From VFKU01 sp964620045 (lineage in GTDB: Bacteria; Hydrogenedentota; Hydrogenedentia; Hydrogenedentales; GCA-2746185), in contig CAZUJL010000048.1 of assembly GCA_964620045.1 (NCBI GenBank), forward strand, positions 1-13,174: a stretch of DNA of 13,174 bases, given 5' to 3'. This document shows, in pieces, positions 1 to 6,642 of this stretch. Under the pieces are notes generated by a model. It ran no database searches. It had not been told where the DNA came from and saw only the letters and a program-made list of their open reading frames with translations. Each line of letters begins with the position of its first letter. The stretch's first letter is position 1. Both the position numbers and the translations under genes were made by a program.

Positions 1-1491
1 TACACGCTTAATGCCGTGCTGATTGCGATGCTGTTCGTGCTGTACTTCGCGTTGGACCTGAGTCCGCGGCGCTGGCGCCGGTATGGGTATTTGGCGCTTT
101 GGAGCCTGTCTGGAGGGCTGATTTATCTGTATCTGCCGCTGCGGTCGGCGGCGAACCCGGCGATGGACTGGGGCGATCCTCAAACTTGGGCTGGGTTCTG
201 GGATGTGGTCTTGCGGCGGCAGTATGGGGAATTGGTGAGTTCCGGCGGGGAGTCGTGGTCGGCCGAGCGTGTTGGGCTTGCTATCAATAAATTAGGAATA
301 CAACTATTCTATGAGTTTAATCCATTTTTAGTAATATTTATTATTTATAGAATATATAGATCGATTCAACTATATATTCTAAATAAAATATCTAAAACAA
401 AATCCTCGCGAATCTCTTCGATCAATCCCTCCGTGACGTTTTATGTGTTCTTCGTGTTTTTGGCGCTCGCGGCCGGGGTTGTTTTGGCGCCTAGGTATCC
501 GCCGGAATACCAGTGGGATTGGCTAAGATCGGCCTACATCCTCCCCGTCAACGTTACGCTGGCCGTGATGCTCGGCGCCTTCCTGTACGCCCGTGCGGAC
601 GGATGGCGATGGGTGTATTGGCTGATGGGTGCGATTGCAATTGCGTTCCCGGTATTGGGCAATGCCGCTGTGAACAATCGCCACGGCGACCGTGTTGCGG
701 AGACGTACGGCCGAGATATTCTTGCGGACCTGACTCCAAACGCCGTGTATTTCAGCGGTGGCGACCATACGATTTTCCCAGCAACGTACCTGCACCTCGT
801 CGAAGATGTACGGCCCGATGTGCTGCTGGCGGATCGCTACGGGTATCCAGTGCTGGCGTTGTATGCGCTCGTCGATGAACCCGCGCCCGCGCAACGGCCG
901 TCGGACGCCGACCGGCAGCGTCTGCTCGAAAAGGTTCTCGCGACGACGGACCGCCCGGTGTATTCGGCGATACCGCGCAATGTGGAGGGGTATACGCGCG
1001 TGAACGAAGGCCTGTTGTACCGCTATCTGCGCGAGGGTGAAGAGCGGCGTCCCGTCGTGGCTGTCGAAATGCCGGCGGAGGCCTACGACACGCGCGGCGA
1101 GTGGAGCAACGAGCTGATCGCGTGTGAGTACCTGTCCGCGCGTGGGCGTTCGTTATTCGACTTGGGCCGTCCGGCCGAGGCGCTGGCCGCGCTGGACGAA
1201 GCCTCGGATTTTGTCCACGGCGACAAGCACGCGCTGAACAATCTGGGCATGAACGCCGCCGAGGGTGGGCAGGTGGAGGCGGGCGCGGTGTACTTTGGCC
1301 GCGCGCTGGAGAGCGATCCCCTCTTCCTCCCCGCTGCCTTGAACCTTGCGCGATGCTACCTGATTCAGGACACGCCGGAGCGAGCTCTCGAGATCATCCA
1401 GCGCTTCGAAGCCGCAGGCATTTCCGATCCCGCGCTGGACGAAATGAAACGCGCGGCGCAGGAAGTTCCTACGCCGCGCGCTGATCATTAA
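1..1491 (+). CDS. DUF2723/TMEM260-like polytopic membrane protein with C-terminal TPRs (5' end missing)
   Basis: The reading frame is open from base 1, so the start and first membrane helices lie outside the window; the first GTG or ATG inside is not a credible start. Seen: several hydrophobic segments, then YLYLPLRSAANP followed by WGDPQTW and a QYGE motif (fragment residues about 43-77). This is the signature of the DUF2723 family (PF11028, related to TMEM260 and protein O-mannosyltransferases). Later come an NAVYFSGGDHTIFP stretch and VRPDVLLADR (about 247-279), also typical of the family. The last 120 residues form TPR-like helix pairs (LNNLGMNAAEGG, AALNLARCYL). Such proteins are thought to be membrane glycosyltransferase-like enzymes; the substrate cannot be read here. 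Fragment residues about 95-134 are encoded by a strongly AT-rich island (see findings). It is convergent with the next gene. Confidence 0.85.
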   Translation, partial: YTLNAVLIAMLFVLYFALDLSPRRWRRYGYLALWSLSGGLIYLYLPLRSAANPAMDWGDPQTWAGFWDVVLRRQYGELVSSGGESWSAERVGLAINKLGIQLFYEFNPFLVIFIIYRIYRSIQLYILNKISKTKSSRISSINPSVTFYVFFVFLALAAGVVLAPRYPPEYQWDWLRSAYILPVNVTLAVMLGAFLYARADGWRWVYWLMGAIAIAFPVLGNAAVNNRHGDRVAETYGRDILADLTPNAVYFSGGDHTIFPATYLHLVEDVRPDVLLADRYGYPVLALYALVDEPAPAQRPSDADRQRLLEKVLATTDRPVYSAIPRNVEGYTRVNEGLLYRYLREGEERRPVVAVEMPAEAYDTRGEWSNELIACEYLSARGRSLFDLGRPAEALAALDEASDFVHGDKHALNNLGMNAAEGGQVEAGAVYFGRALESDPLFLPAALNLARCYLIQDTPERALEIIQRFEAAGISDPALDEMKRAAQEVPTPRADH

Positions 1492-1508
1492 ATCGTTATC
1501 ACTAATCC

Positions 1509-1550
1509 GCGAGATTGCTTCGTCGCAAACCCCGCTCCTCGCAATGACGA
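1509..1550. repeat. Interspersed repeat-like element between convergent genes
   Basis: The element fills most of the 67 bp between two convergent stop codons. Its core runs from GAGATTGCTTCGTCGC to GCTCCTCGCAATGACGA, bounded by a short inverted repeat (ATTGC at 1514-1518 and GCAAT at 1541-1545). From memory, this closely resembles a repeat family widespread in GC-rich environmental bacterial genomes, in which an ATTGCTTCGTCGC half and a CTCCTCGCAAT half flank a short centre; here the centre is ACCCC-like. Copy number in this genome cannot be seen from one window. The inverted repeat is too short to be called a terminator with confidence. Confidence 0.5.
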
Positions 1551-1558
1551 GGATTGGA

Positions 1559-2002
1559 TTACTTCTGGGTAGCCGGCGCGCTGTTCTGCACGCTCGCCGA
1601 ACCGGCCGCTGCCGGGGTCCACGTGGCCGCAGCAGCCGCAGCCGCTTCAACCTTCGTGATCGTGATGACCTTCATGCCGTCTTTTTCCGCGACGGTGCCG
1701 GTGACCTTTACCTGCTTGCCCATGACGGACGCGAGGTAGTCCTTCGGCGCTTTGCCGCCGCCGCCCATGGCGAGATACAGGACTTGCTTGCCATCAGCAC
1801 CCTTGGCCGAGATGCCGAGCGGCTGACCCTTTTCCGCGCAACCCTTCGCGCAGGCTGCGTGGCCTTCGCCGGACTTGCCGCCCAGGAAGCAGGCGATGTC
1901 GACCGGTTCGCCGGTGATTGTTTGTTCGTCGGCCGCGTGCGCCACAACACCCACGATCGCGAGCGCGGCTACTACTGCCCCACAGAAGAATTTCTTAAGC
2001 AT
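1559..2002 (-). CDS. Small exported Cys/His-containing protein
   Basis: 147 residues. ATG start with AAGGAG (plus-strand 2011-2016) 8 nt upstream. Residues 1-23 form a Sec signal peptide (KK, hydrophobic core, AHA/A cleavage site). The mature part opens with TGEPVDIACFLGGKSGEGH, then CAKGC, giving C38, H48, C51 and C55: a spacing that could bind a metal or form disulfides. A beta-rich stretch follows (GKQVKVTGTVAEKDGMKVITI, about 95-116) that looks like an OB-fold-type strand pair. The last 30 residues are a low-complexity Ala/Ser/Thr/Pro tail. I recognise the pattern VDIACFL...HAACAKGC...G.PLGI as a recurring small secreted family in Acidobacteria and Planctomycetota, but know no assigned function. 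Its own promoter is likely, with the upstream gene on the same strand 129 bp away. Confidence 0.85.
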   Translation of the reverse strand: MLKKFFCGAVVAALAIVGVVAHAADEQTITGEPVDIACFLGGKSGEGHAACAKGCAEKGQPLGISAKGADGKQVLYLAMGGGGKAPKDYLASVMGKQVKVTGTVAEKDGMKVITITKVEAAAAAAATWTPAAAGSASVQNSAPATQK

Positions 2003-2043
2003 GACTGTGACTCCTTCGTTGAACCCCGTTTGGGATTAGAACC

Positions 2044-2073
2044 AGTTTAGCAAGATTTCCTATTCCGCAACAA
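2044..2073 (-). promoter_or_regulatory. Possible sigma70-type promoter for the small exported protein
   Basis: Reading the minus strand, TTGTTG (plus 2068-2073) and TAAACT (plus 2044-2049) are separated by 18 bp and lie about 40 bp upstream of the start codon at 2002. This fits a -35/-10 pair with a leader of roughly 35 nt. Both hexamers match the consensus only in part, and the local sequence is AT-rich anyway, so this is a weak call. Confidence 0.3.
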
Positions 2074-2131
2074 TGGCAAAATCATAGACGCGGAAAGGGC
2101 CAATTTTCTTCAATTTGACCCAAACCCCTCA

Positions 2132-3505
2132 TTATTCCCGAACATACATGGGGTTGGTGTAAATCCACGAGCGCGTTTCGGTGTCCACCGTAAGGAAGGC
2201 TTCGGCGCGGTAAATCCCCGGCTGTTTGAGCTCGTGGATCAGTTCGTGGCCGTCCGCTTCCTGCACGACTTCACCGTTGCGAATCAGCCGCAGATGACCG
2301 CCTGCAGGGACTTCGAAAATGATTTGCTGGCCCGCCGCGAACTTTAGTTCATCGCCCACGATCGCGACCGCTTTGTCTCCCGCGTGCGCGGCGAAGTAAG
2401 TACCGGTGGGGTCGCACATCCAGTCGTGGCTCACATACGCATGCCCGGCCTTCAGCGCGGCGCGCACGGCGTCTTCGGTGAGGTCGTTCGTGAGGATATG
2501 CGTGCTCACGTTGCGCATCGAGCGGTAGTACGGATCGAAGTCCAACCGCGCGAGGATGTCGCCGGGCTGGTGGCCCTTGGTGAGTTCCTTGATGCCCGGC
2601 ATCTGCGCGGCGGACATTTTCTGCATGCCGTCGTCGGGATCGACGATCGTGCCGACGAGCACGGTCTCGGCGTCGACCATTTTCGAGATGAAAACTTGAT
2701 TGTGATGACAGTCGTTCGCGGCCACGCCAATCAGGCGCCGCGCGGGCAGTTCCTGGTCCCACTTGCGCAGGTACAACTCCGGATAGTCGAGCTGCGTCGC
2801 GAGCATTTCGTCGGGATACTTCTCGACCAGCGCGTTAAATGTCGCGTGCTTCGCGGGATCTGTGAGCGCGGCGACGATCGGCATGAAGATATTCATGTCG
2901 TCCTTCGCGTCGGCGTGGCGGTTGTAGATTTCCATGCCGGAGAGGCCGTCCATCGGGTGGTCAAAGCGCTCCTCGATGTGCGAGAGGAAGATGAGCCCCT
3001 CCCCCTCGTTGCACGCCGCGATGATCGCCGGGTTGCCCTTGTCCATCACGGCCATGATCGATTTCATGGGTTGCACGAGGAAGCCGTTGGTTTCCGAGCC
3101 GGGGATGAAGAGCACGCCTTCGTGCATGCCGCGCCAGTTGTCGTCGATGAAATCGAAGGGTGGACGGTAGTGGTTGCTGAGCAGGATGATGGTCACGCCC
3201 GCTTTTTTCGCGTCGGCGAGCATTTCGGGCAGCGTGCCGCCGGTGTGCTGCGCGTCCTGCGCGTGGGCGTGCGCGATGGCGCGGTGATCGGCGATGCCGT
3301 ACTTGCGCGAGACCTCGCGGCGCGCGGCCTGGATTTTTTCGACGTCCGCGTGCGCGGCCGCGAGGTGCGGCTCCGTCATACGCGCGAGCGTGGAGTTCTT
3401 CCGGCCATAGGATTTGCCGGGATCAGCGGCGAAGATCGCGGACGATGTGGACAGGATGGCGGCCGCGGACAGCAGCGCGGCCAAGCACAGGGATTTACGT
3501 TTCAT
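2132..3505 (-). CDS. Exported PHP-domain metallohydrolase (CehA/McbA-like)
   Basis: 457 residues. ATG with AGGAG (plus 3512-3516) 6 nt upstream. Residues 1-27 form a signal peptide ending in AIFAA. A PHP metal-binding fold follows: HAHAQD (H79, H81), LSNH (N111, H112), GSETNG (E138), LSHIEER (H176) and GVAANDCHHNQ (D265, H267). These line up with the HxH, DH, E, H and DxH motifs of PHP hydrolases, except that the usual D of the DH pair is N111. The C-terminus (about 375-457) is beta-rich and ends SWIYTNPMYVRE; a W-I-[YF]-[ST]-NP-[IM]-YV ending is characteristic of CehA/McbA family metallohydrolases as I know them. Those enzymes hydrolyse ester or carbamate-type bonds, but the substrate here is unknown. 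Predicted periplasmic. It is divergent from the 673-residue membrane protein and could be co-regulated with it. Confidence 0.85.
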   Translation of the reverse strand: MKRKSLCLAALLSAAAILSTSSAIFAADPGKSYGRKNSTLARMTEPHLAAAHADVEKIQAARREVSRKYGIADHRAIAHAHAQDAQHTGGTLPEMLADAKKAGVTIILLSNHYRPPFDFIDDNWRGMHEGVLFIPGSETNGFLVQPMKSIMAVMDKGNPAIIAACNEGEGLIFLSHIEERFDHPMDGLSGMEIYNRHADAKDDMNIFMPIVAALTDPAKHATFNALVEKYPDEMLATQLDYPELYLRKWDQELPARRLIGVAANDCHHNQVFISKMVDAETVLVGTIVDPDDGMQKMSAAQMPGIKELTKGHQPGDILARLDFDPYYRSMRNVSTHILTNDLTEDAVRAALKAGHAYVSHDWMCDPTGTYFAAHAGDKAVAIVGDELKFAAGQQIIFEVPAGGHLRLIRNGEVVQEADGHELIHELKQPGIYRAEAFLTVDTETRSWIYTNPMYVRE

Positions 3506-3569
3506 TGCGCACTCCTCGCATTGACGGCGGCCCGGCTGGCATCATGCGCAGCGGAGGTCCGCCTGAACT

Positions 3570-5591
3570 ATGAACTACAACGCCGACGCCAACCCGCTCC
3601 GCATGCCCATAGTCATTTTCCTGGTCGCGCTTTCGGTGTCGATCGGCTGGGGTATCCGCGGCAATTTCGGCCACGAAGCCGGCGCCATGATACCCGGTGC
3701 GCTGGGGGCGATTGCCATTGCGTGCACCTCGCGCCGCTGGGACTGGCAGGCGCGCATCCCGCATGCGGCGCTCTGGGGCGGGCTCGGCTGGGGGTTCGGC
3801 GGCTCCATTTCGTACATGTACCCGATTTCGTTCACGATGTCGGGCCACTTCCCCACCATGTATTACGGCTTCCTGACGACGTTCCTCGAAGGCGGCCTCT
3901 GGTGCGCGATGGGCACGATGGGCGCCGCGCTCGCGCTGACCTCGGACCGCGAAAAGCTTGCGCCGATGTACAAGCCGCTGATCTGGGTGCTTGTGGCGAT
4001 GTGGATCCACAATTTGATCCACGACCGCATCGATCACTGGCTGCAACCGCCCTCGCGCGTCGTCGAAGACGCGACCTGGAACCGGCAGGAAAATCCGCTG
4101 TACTGGTTCGACGCGGACTGGGCCTCGGCCGTCGCGGCGCTGATCGGCGTGTGTTTGTATGACCAGTGGAACAGCGCATGGAAGGCGAAGTCGTGGCGGC
4201 GATTCAGTCTGTTCTTTTTGGTCGTAGTCACAGTTGTCGGCGGATTCGCGGGGTATAACATTCAGAAGGCGCTCGACAACGCGGGATACACCCCGCGCAT
4301 TGTGGATGCGCTCGTCGTGCCGCAGGGCGATCTTTCGTATGTGAACCCGGCCACGGGCGAACACTTTGATCCGGCGAACCTGATGAACAACTGGCCGCAG
4401 TTTTTCGGGGACCATCCCGAGAAGGTCGGCATTCTGATCGGCGTTGCAATCGCGTTCCTCGGGTACTGCCTTATCGTGGGCCAGTGGCGGAACGGTTCGG
4501 GGCTCTTTCTATACATGTCGCTGGGCTGGTTGTTGGCGTTCCTCGCGATGCCGGTGTTCGGCAGCCTGTTCATGATGGACTACGGCGGGTTCCGCGCGAT
4601 GCCGCCGCGCAGTGACGACTGGGCCGGTGTCGTTGGCGTGTTCATTGGCGCGTGCCTGTGGACCTGGCGCAACGATCAGAAAGCCACGTCCTTCGCGGGC
4701 GTGATGAGCTTTTTGCTGGGCGGCCTCGGCTTTACGACGGCGCAGTTGTTCCGCTGCATCGCGATGATTCCCGGGAACCCGTATCGCACGGGCGAGGAGT
4801 ACGGCCCGTTCCTCAAGCACTATCAGAGTGCGAACTGGCACAGCGTGCTCGAGCAGTCGCAGGGCTTCTGTTTGGGCCTCGCGATGGTGATCACGCTCGG
4901 CGCGGTGTGGCGCGTGCATGCGCCGCGCAATTCGGATCAGACAATGCCGAAGGGGACCTCAGTGTTCGCGGCGTGGTTTGTGATGTTCGTAATCACGTTC
5001 TTCAATGTGTTCAAGAACGTCGAACGCTGGACCGAAGGCGACGCACCGTTGGTGCCGAATACGTTGACCGCGCCACTGATCAGCTTTATCCAGTTCAGCG
5101 CGTCGACGTGGTTTAACTTTGTGTGGTGGACGGCCGCGCTCGCGGGGTTGGCCGTATTCATGACGCACACCCGCCGCCGCTTGCCATTGCTGTCCGGTCC
5201 GCCGGCCGGCCGCGGGCAGTTGATGTTTTTGTGCATTCTTTGGCTCATCGTGACGATGAATTTCGCGCGCGCGTTGCCGTTCTCCGAAGGCCGCGTGATC
5301 ACGGAATGGGTGGTCACCATGAACGCGTGCATTGTCACGGCGCTCGTGATGATTGTGCGGACGGATCCCTTCCACCCGCCCACGCTGTCGCCCGCCCGTC
5401 TCCCCCGCTTGCGCTGGATTTGGGTGCGCGGCCTGAGCGGCGCCGTGGCGCTGATGTTCGTGTACGCCGTGTTGCTCAAGGCGCTCTACGGCGGCGGCTC
5501 GGTGACGAATCTCGACCACGCGCACCGGCGCTTCGGGCCCGATGCCATCTGGCGCACGAAGCCGATCCTGAAGAACGAGCAGCATCGGTAG
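3570..5591 (+). CDS. Polytopic membrane protein of unknown function (673 aa)
   Basis: Seen: about 15-17 hydrophobic segments (roughly residues 12-30, 37-53, 65-85, 96-124, 135-150, 183-198, 211-230, 286-305, 311-332, 352-367, 375-397, 429-447, 463-481, 509-531, 551-566, 578-597, 619-640) and a short hydrophilic C-terminus. The N-terminus carries a distinctive GWGIRGNFGHEAGAMIPGAL motif (residues 26-45). Charged or aromatic residues inside the membrane region (H35, E36, H147, H151, H156) could form a site. One long soluble loop (about 231-283) contains NPATGEHFDP. I do not recognise a characterised family; I recall similar WGIRGN-containing proteins in Planctomycetota-like genomes, without known function. 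The start is the ATG at 3570 preceded by GGAGG (3553-3557), an unusually long 12 nt away; the next in-frame ATG (3603) has no ribosome binding site. A transporter or membrane-bound enzyme are both possible. Confidence 0.85.
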   Translation: MNYNADANPLRMPIVIFLVALSVSIGWGIRGNFGHEAGAMIPGALGAIAIACTSRRWDWQARIPHAALWGGLGWGFGGSISYMYPISFTMSGHFPTMYYGFLTTFLEGGLWCAMGTMGAALALTSDREKLAPMYKPLIWVLVAMWIHNLIHDRIDHWLQPPSRVVEDATWNRQENPLYWFDADWASAVAALIGVCLYDQWNSAWKAKSWRRFSLFFLVVVTVVGGFAGYNIQKALDNAGYTPRIVDALVVPQGDLSYVNPATGEHFDPANLMNNWPQFFGDHPEKVGILIGVAIAFLGYCLIVGQWRNGSGLFLYMSLGWLLAFLAMPVFGSLFMMDYGGFRAMPPRSDDWAGVVGVFIGACLWTWRNDQKATSFAGVMSFLLGGLGFTTAQLFRCIAMIPGNPYRTGEEYGPFLKHYQSANWHSVLEQSQGFCLGLAMVITLGAVWRVHAPRNSDQTMPKGTSVFAAWFVMFVITFFNVFKNVERWTEGDAPLVPNTLTAPLISFIQFSASTWFNFVWWTAALAGLAVFMTHTRRRLPLLSGPPAGRGQLMFLCILWLIVTMNFARALPFSEGRVITEWVVTMNACIVTALVMIVRTDPFHPPTLSPARLPRLRWIWVRGLSGAVALMFVYAVLLKALYGGGSVTNLDHAHRRFGPDAIWRTKPILKNEQHR

Positions 5592-5599
5592 AAAAGAAA

Positions 5600-5625
5600 A
5601 GGGGCGGCCACAGGGGGCCGCCCCT
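5600..5625 (-). terminator. Strong hairpin; intrinsic terminator for the minus-strand operon, repeat-like
   Basis: A perfect 9-bp stem (GGGGCGGCC at 5601-5609, GGCCGCCCC at 5616-5624) encloses a 6-nt loop and extends to 10 bp with the A/T pair at 5600/5625. On the minus strand it is followed by CCCCTTTTCTTTTC, the U-rich tail expected of a Rho-independent terminator, 20 bp past the isomerase stop codon. On the plus strand there is no U tract, so for the convergent membrane gene it acts at most as a hairpin. The GTAGGGGCGGCC-type sequence also resembles a dispersed palindromic repeat seen in many environmental genomes (from memory). Confidence 0.75.
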
Positions 5626-5644
5626 ACCAATTGATTCGGCGAAT

Positions 5645-6550
5645 TTATTTCTTCTGCGCTTCCTGTTCGAGGATGTTGCCGCAGATCGCGTCGAAGACGG
5701 CGATCGACACGGCGATATCGGGCAGCGAGTTGTCCCAGTTGTGTTCGTATTCGACCGAGAACACGCCCTGGAACTTCTGACGGCGCATTTCTTCGAGGAC
5801 CGCGCGCAGGTTGAGCAGTCCCGTGCCCCACACCACGTCGTGCGCTTCGTTGCGGCCCATTTCCACGAGGTCCTTCACGTGGAATGAAATCACATGGCCT
5901 TCGAGCAGTTTCAGCGCGTCGAGCGGAACGACGTTGGAACGCAGCCAGTGGCCCGTGTCCGCGCAGGAGCCGATGCGATTGCTGTGGCCCTTGCAGGCGT
6001 CCAGCAGCACCTTCGGGTCCCAGTAGCGCGACGGCTTCGGGTGGTTATGGTTCGCGACGCGGATGCCGTACTCCTCGGTGAGTTTGTCGAGGAGCGTGAA
6101 GGATTCCGCCGGCGCTTCGGACACGATCGTCTCGATGCCCATCGCCTTGGCGAAGTCGAACACCTTGCGGTCTTCGTCTTCTTTGCCCGTCAGGCCGACG
6201 ACACCGTAGTTCATCAGCTTTACGTTCTTGGACTTCAAGTACGCGAGCGTGTCTTTTTGCTGGTCGGCCGTCATGCTGTGGTCGAATTTCGCGTCGCCGT
6301 GGGTCGGGCTGAGCTTCTGGCCGGGGTAGGCTTCGATGTAGTGCAGGCCGAGCGCGGCGGTTTTGTCGACGGCTTCGAAGAACGAGAAGCGGTTGAAGGT
6401 GTAGGCCTGGCAACCGACTTTCCAGCCGAGTTTCTCGGCGTTCGGCGTGCCCTTGGGCGTGATGGTGGCCGAGGCGAGGTCGTCGGCCATGGCGGCCCCG
6501 GCGCACACGAGCACCGCCAACGAAGCAATTAGAATCGGGAAGCGTTTCAC
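5645..6550 (-). CDS. Exported sugar phosphate isomerase/epimerase-like protein (AP endonuclease 2-type TIM barrel)
   Basis: 301 residues from a GTG start chosen because AAGGAG lies 5 nt upstream and the protein then begins with a clean signal peptide (MKRFPILIASLAVLVCAGAA, then MADD). Seen: an opening WKVGCQAYTFNRFSF strand-turn, ALGLHYIEAYPGQ (about 67-78), and a probable divalent-metal site made of E145 (VSEAP), D198 (ADTGHW), H224 (SFHVKD) and E267 (SVEYEH). H169, H170 and H201 lie nearby. This arrangement fits the xylose isomerase-like TIM barrel family PF01261, whose members isomerise or epimerise sugars and related polyols. The substrate is not readable. The length is normal for the family; the N-terminal export signal makes it periplasmic, which is common for this family in Planctomycetota-like genomes. 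Likely the last gene of the operon formed with the two repeat proteins. Confidence 0.87.
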   Translation of the reverse strand: MKRFPILIASLAVLVCAGAAMADDLASATITPKGTPNAEKLGWKVGCQAYTFNRFSFFEAVDKTAALGLHYIEAYPGQKLSPTHGDAKFDHSMTADQQKDTLAYLKSKNVKLMNYGVVGLTGKEDEDRKVFDFAKAMGIETIVSEAPAESFTLLDKLTEEYGIRVANHNHPKPSRYWDPKVLLDACKGHSNRIGSCADTGHWLRSNVVPLDALKLLEGHVISFHVKDLVEMGRNEAHDVVWGTGLLNLRAVLEEMRRQKFQGVFSVEYEHNWDNSLPDIAVSIAVFDAICGNILEQEAQKK

Positions 6551-6555
6551 AAAAT

Positions 6556-6561
6556 CTCCTT
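6556..6561 (-). promoter_or_regulatory. Ribosome binding site that fixes the GTG start of the isomerase
   Basis: AAGGAG on the minus strand, 5 nt before GTG (plus 6548-6550). It rules out the longer in-frame ATG at 6706, which would overlap the end of the upstream gene and add 52 residues of Arg/Pro/Cys-rich sequence in front of the signal peptide. Confidence 0.85.
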
Positions 6562-6563
6562 CC

Positions 6564-6577
6564 GCCCCGCGCGGGGC
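6564..6577. repeat. Perfect 14-bp palindrome next to the isomerase ribosome binding site
   Basis: GCCCCGCGCGGGGC is its own reverse complement and lies 2 nt upstream of the AAGGAG (on the minus strand). With a minimal loop it could fold as a 5-bp GC stem in the mRNA leader, or mark a protein-binding site. GC-rich palindromes also arise by chance in such DNA, so function is not claimed. Confidence 0.5.
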
Positions 6578-6642
6578 CACTGAACAACAACCGCGCATGA
6601 TATCGGGCGGGCGGCTGCCGGAACAACGGCGCGCCGGGGTTG

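Noticed and set aside
1544..2050. 168-codon plus-strand frame opposite the small exported protein
   Set aside because: The minus-strand frame has a signal peptide, a ribosome binding site and a conserved Cys pattern. The plus frame has none and would start inside the repeat element.
3521..3549. Possible promoter TTGACG in the divergent PHP/membrane-gene gap
   Set aside because: No -10-like hexamer lies 16-18 bp away on the plus strand, so it was not listed as a feature.
2384..4162. 592-codon open frame on the plus strand
   Set aside because: It runs antisense to the PHP gene and then out of frame through the membrane gene. Its product is rich in Arg, His and Gly without domain pattern; long shadow frames are expected in GC-rich DNA.
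3495..4415. 306-codon open frame on the minus strand reaching into the PHP start
   Set aside because: Antisense to the N-terminal membrane segments of the 673-residue protein, whose frame has clear hydrophobic periodicity. The product is Arg/Pro-rich.
4959..5831. 290-codon open frame on the minus strand
   Set aside because: It overlaps both the membrane gene and the 3' end of the isomerase and spans the terminator hairpin; it looks like a shadow.
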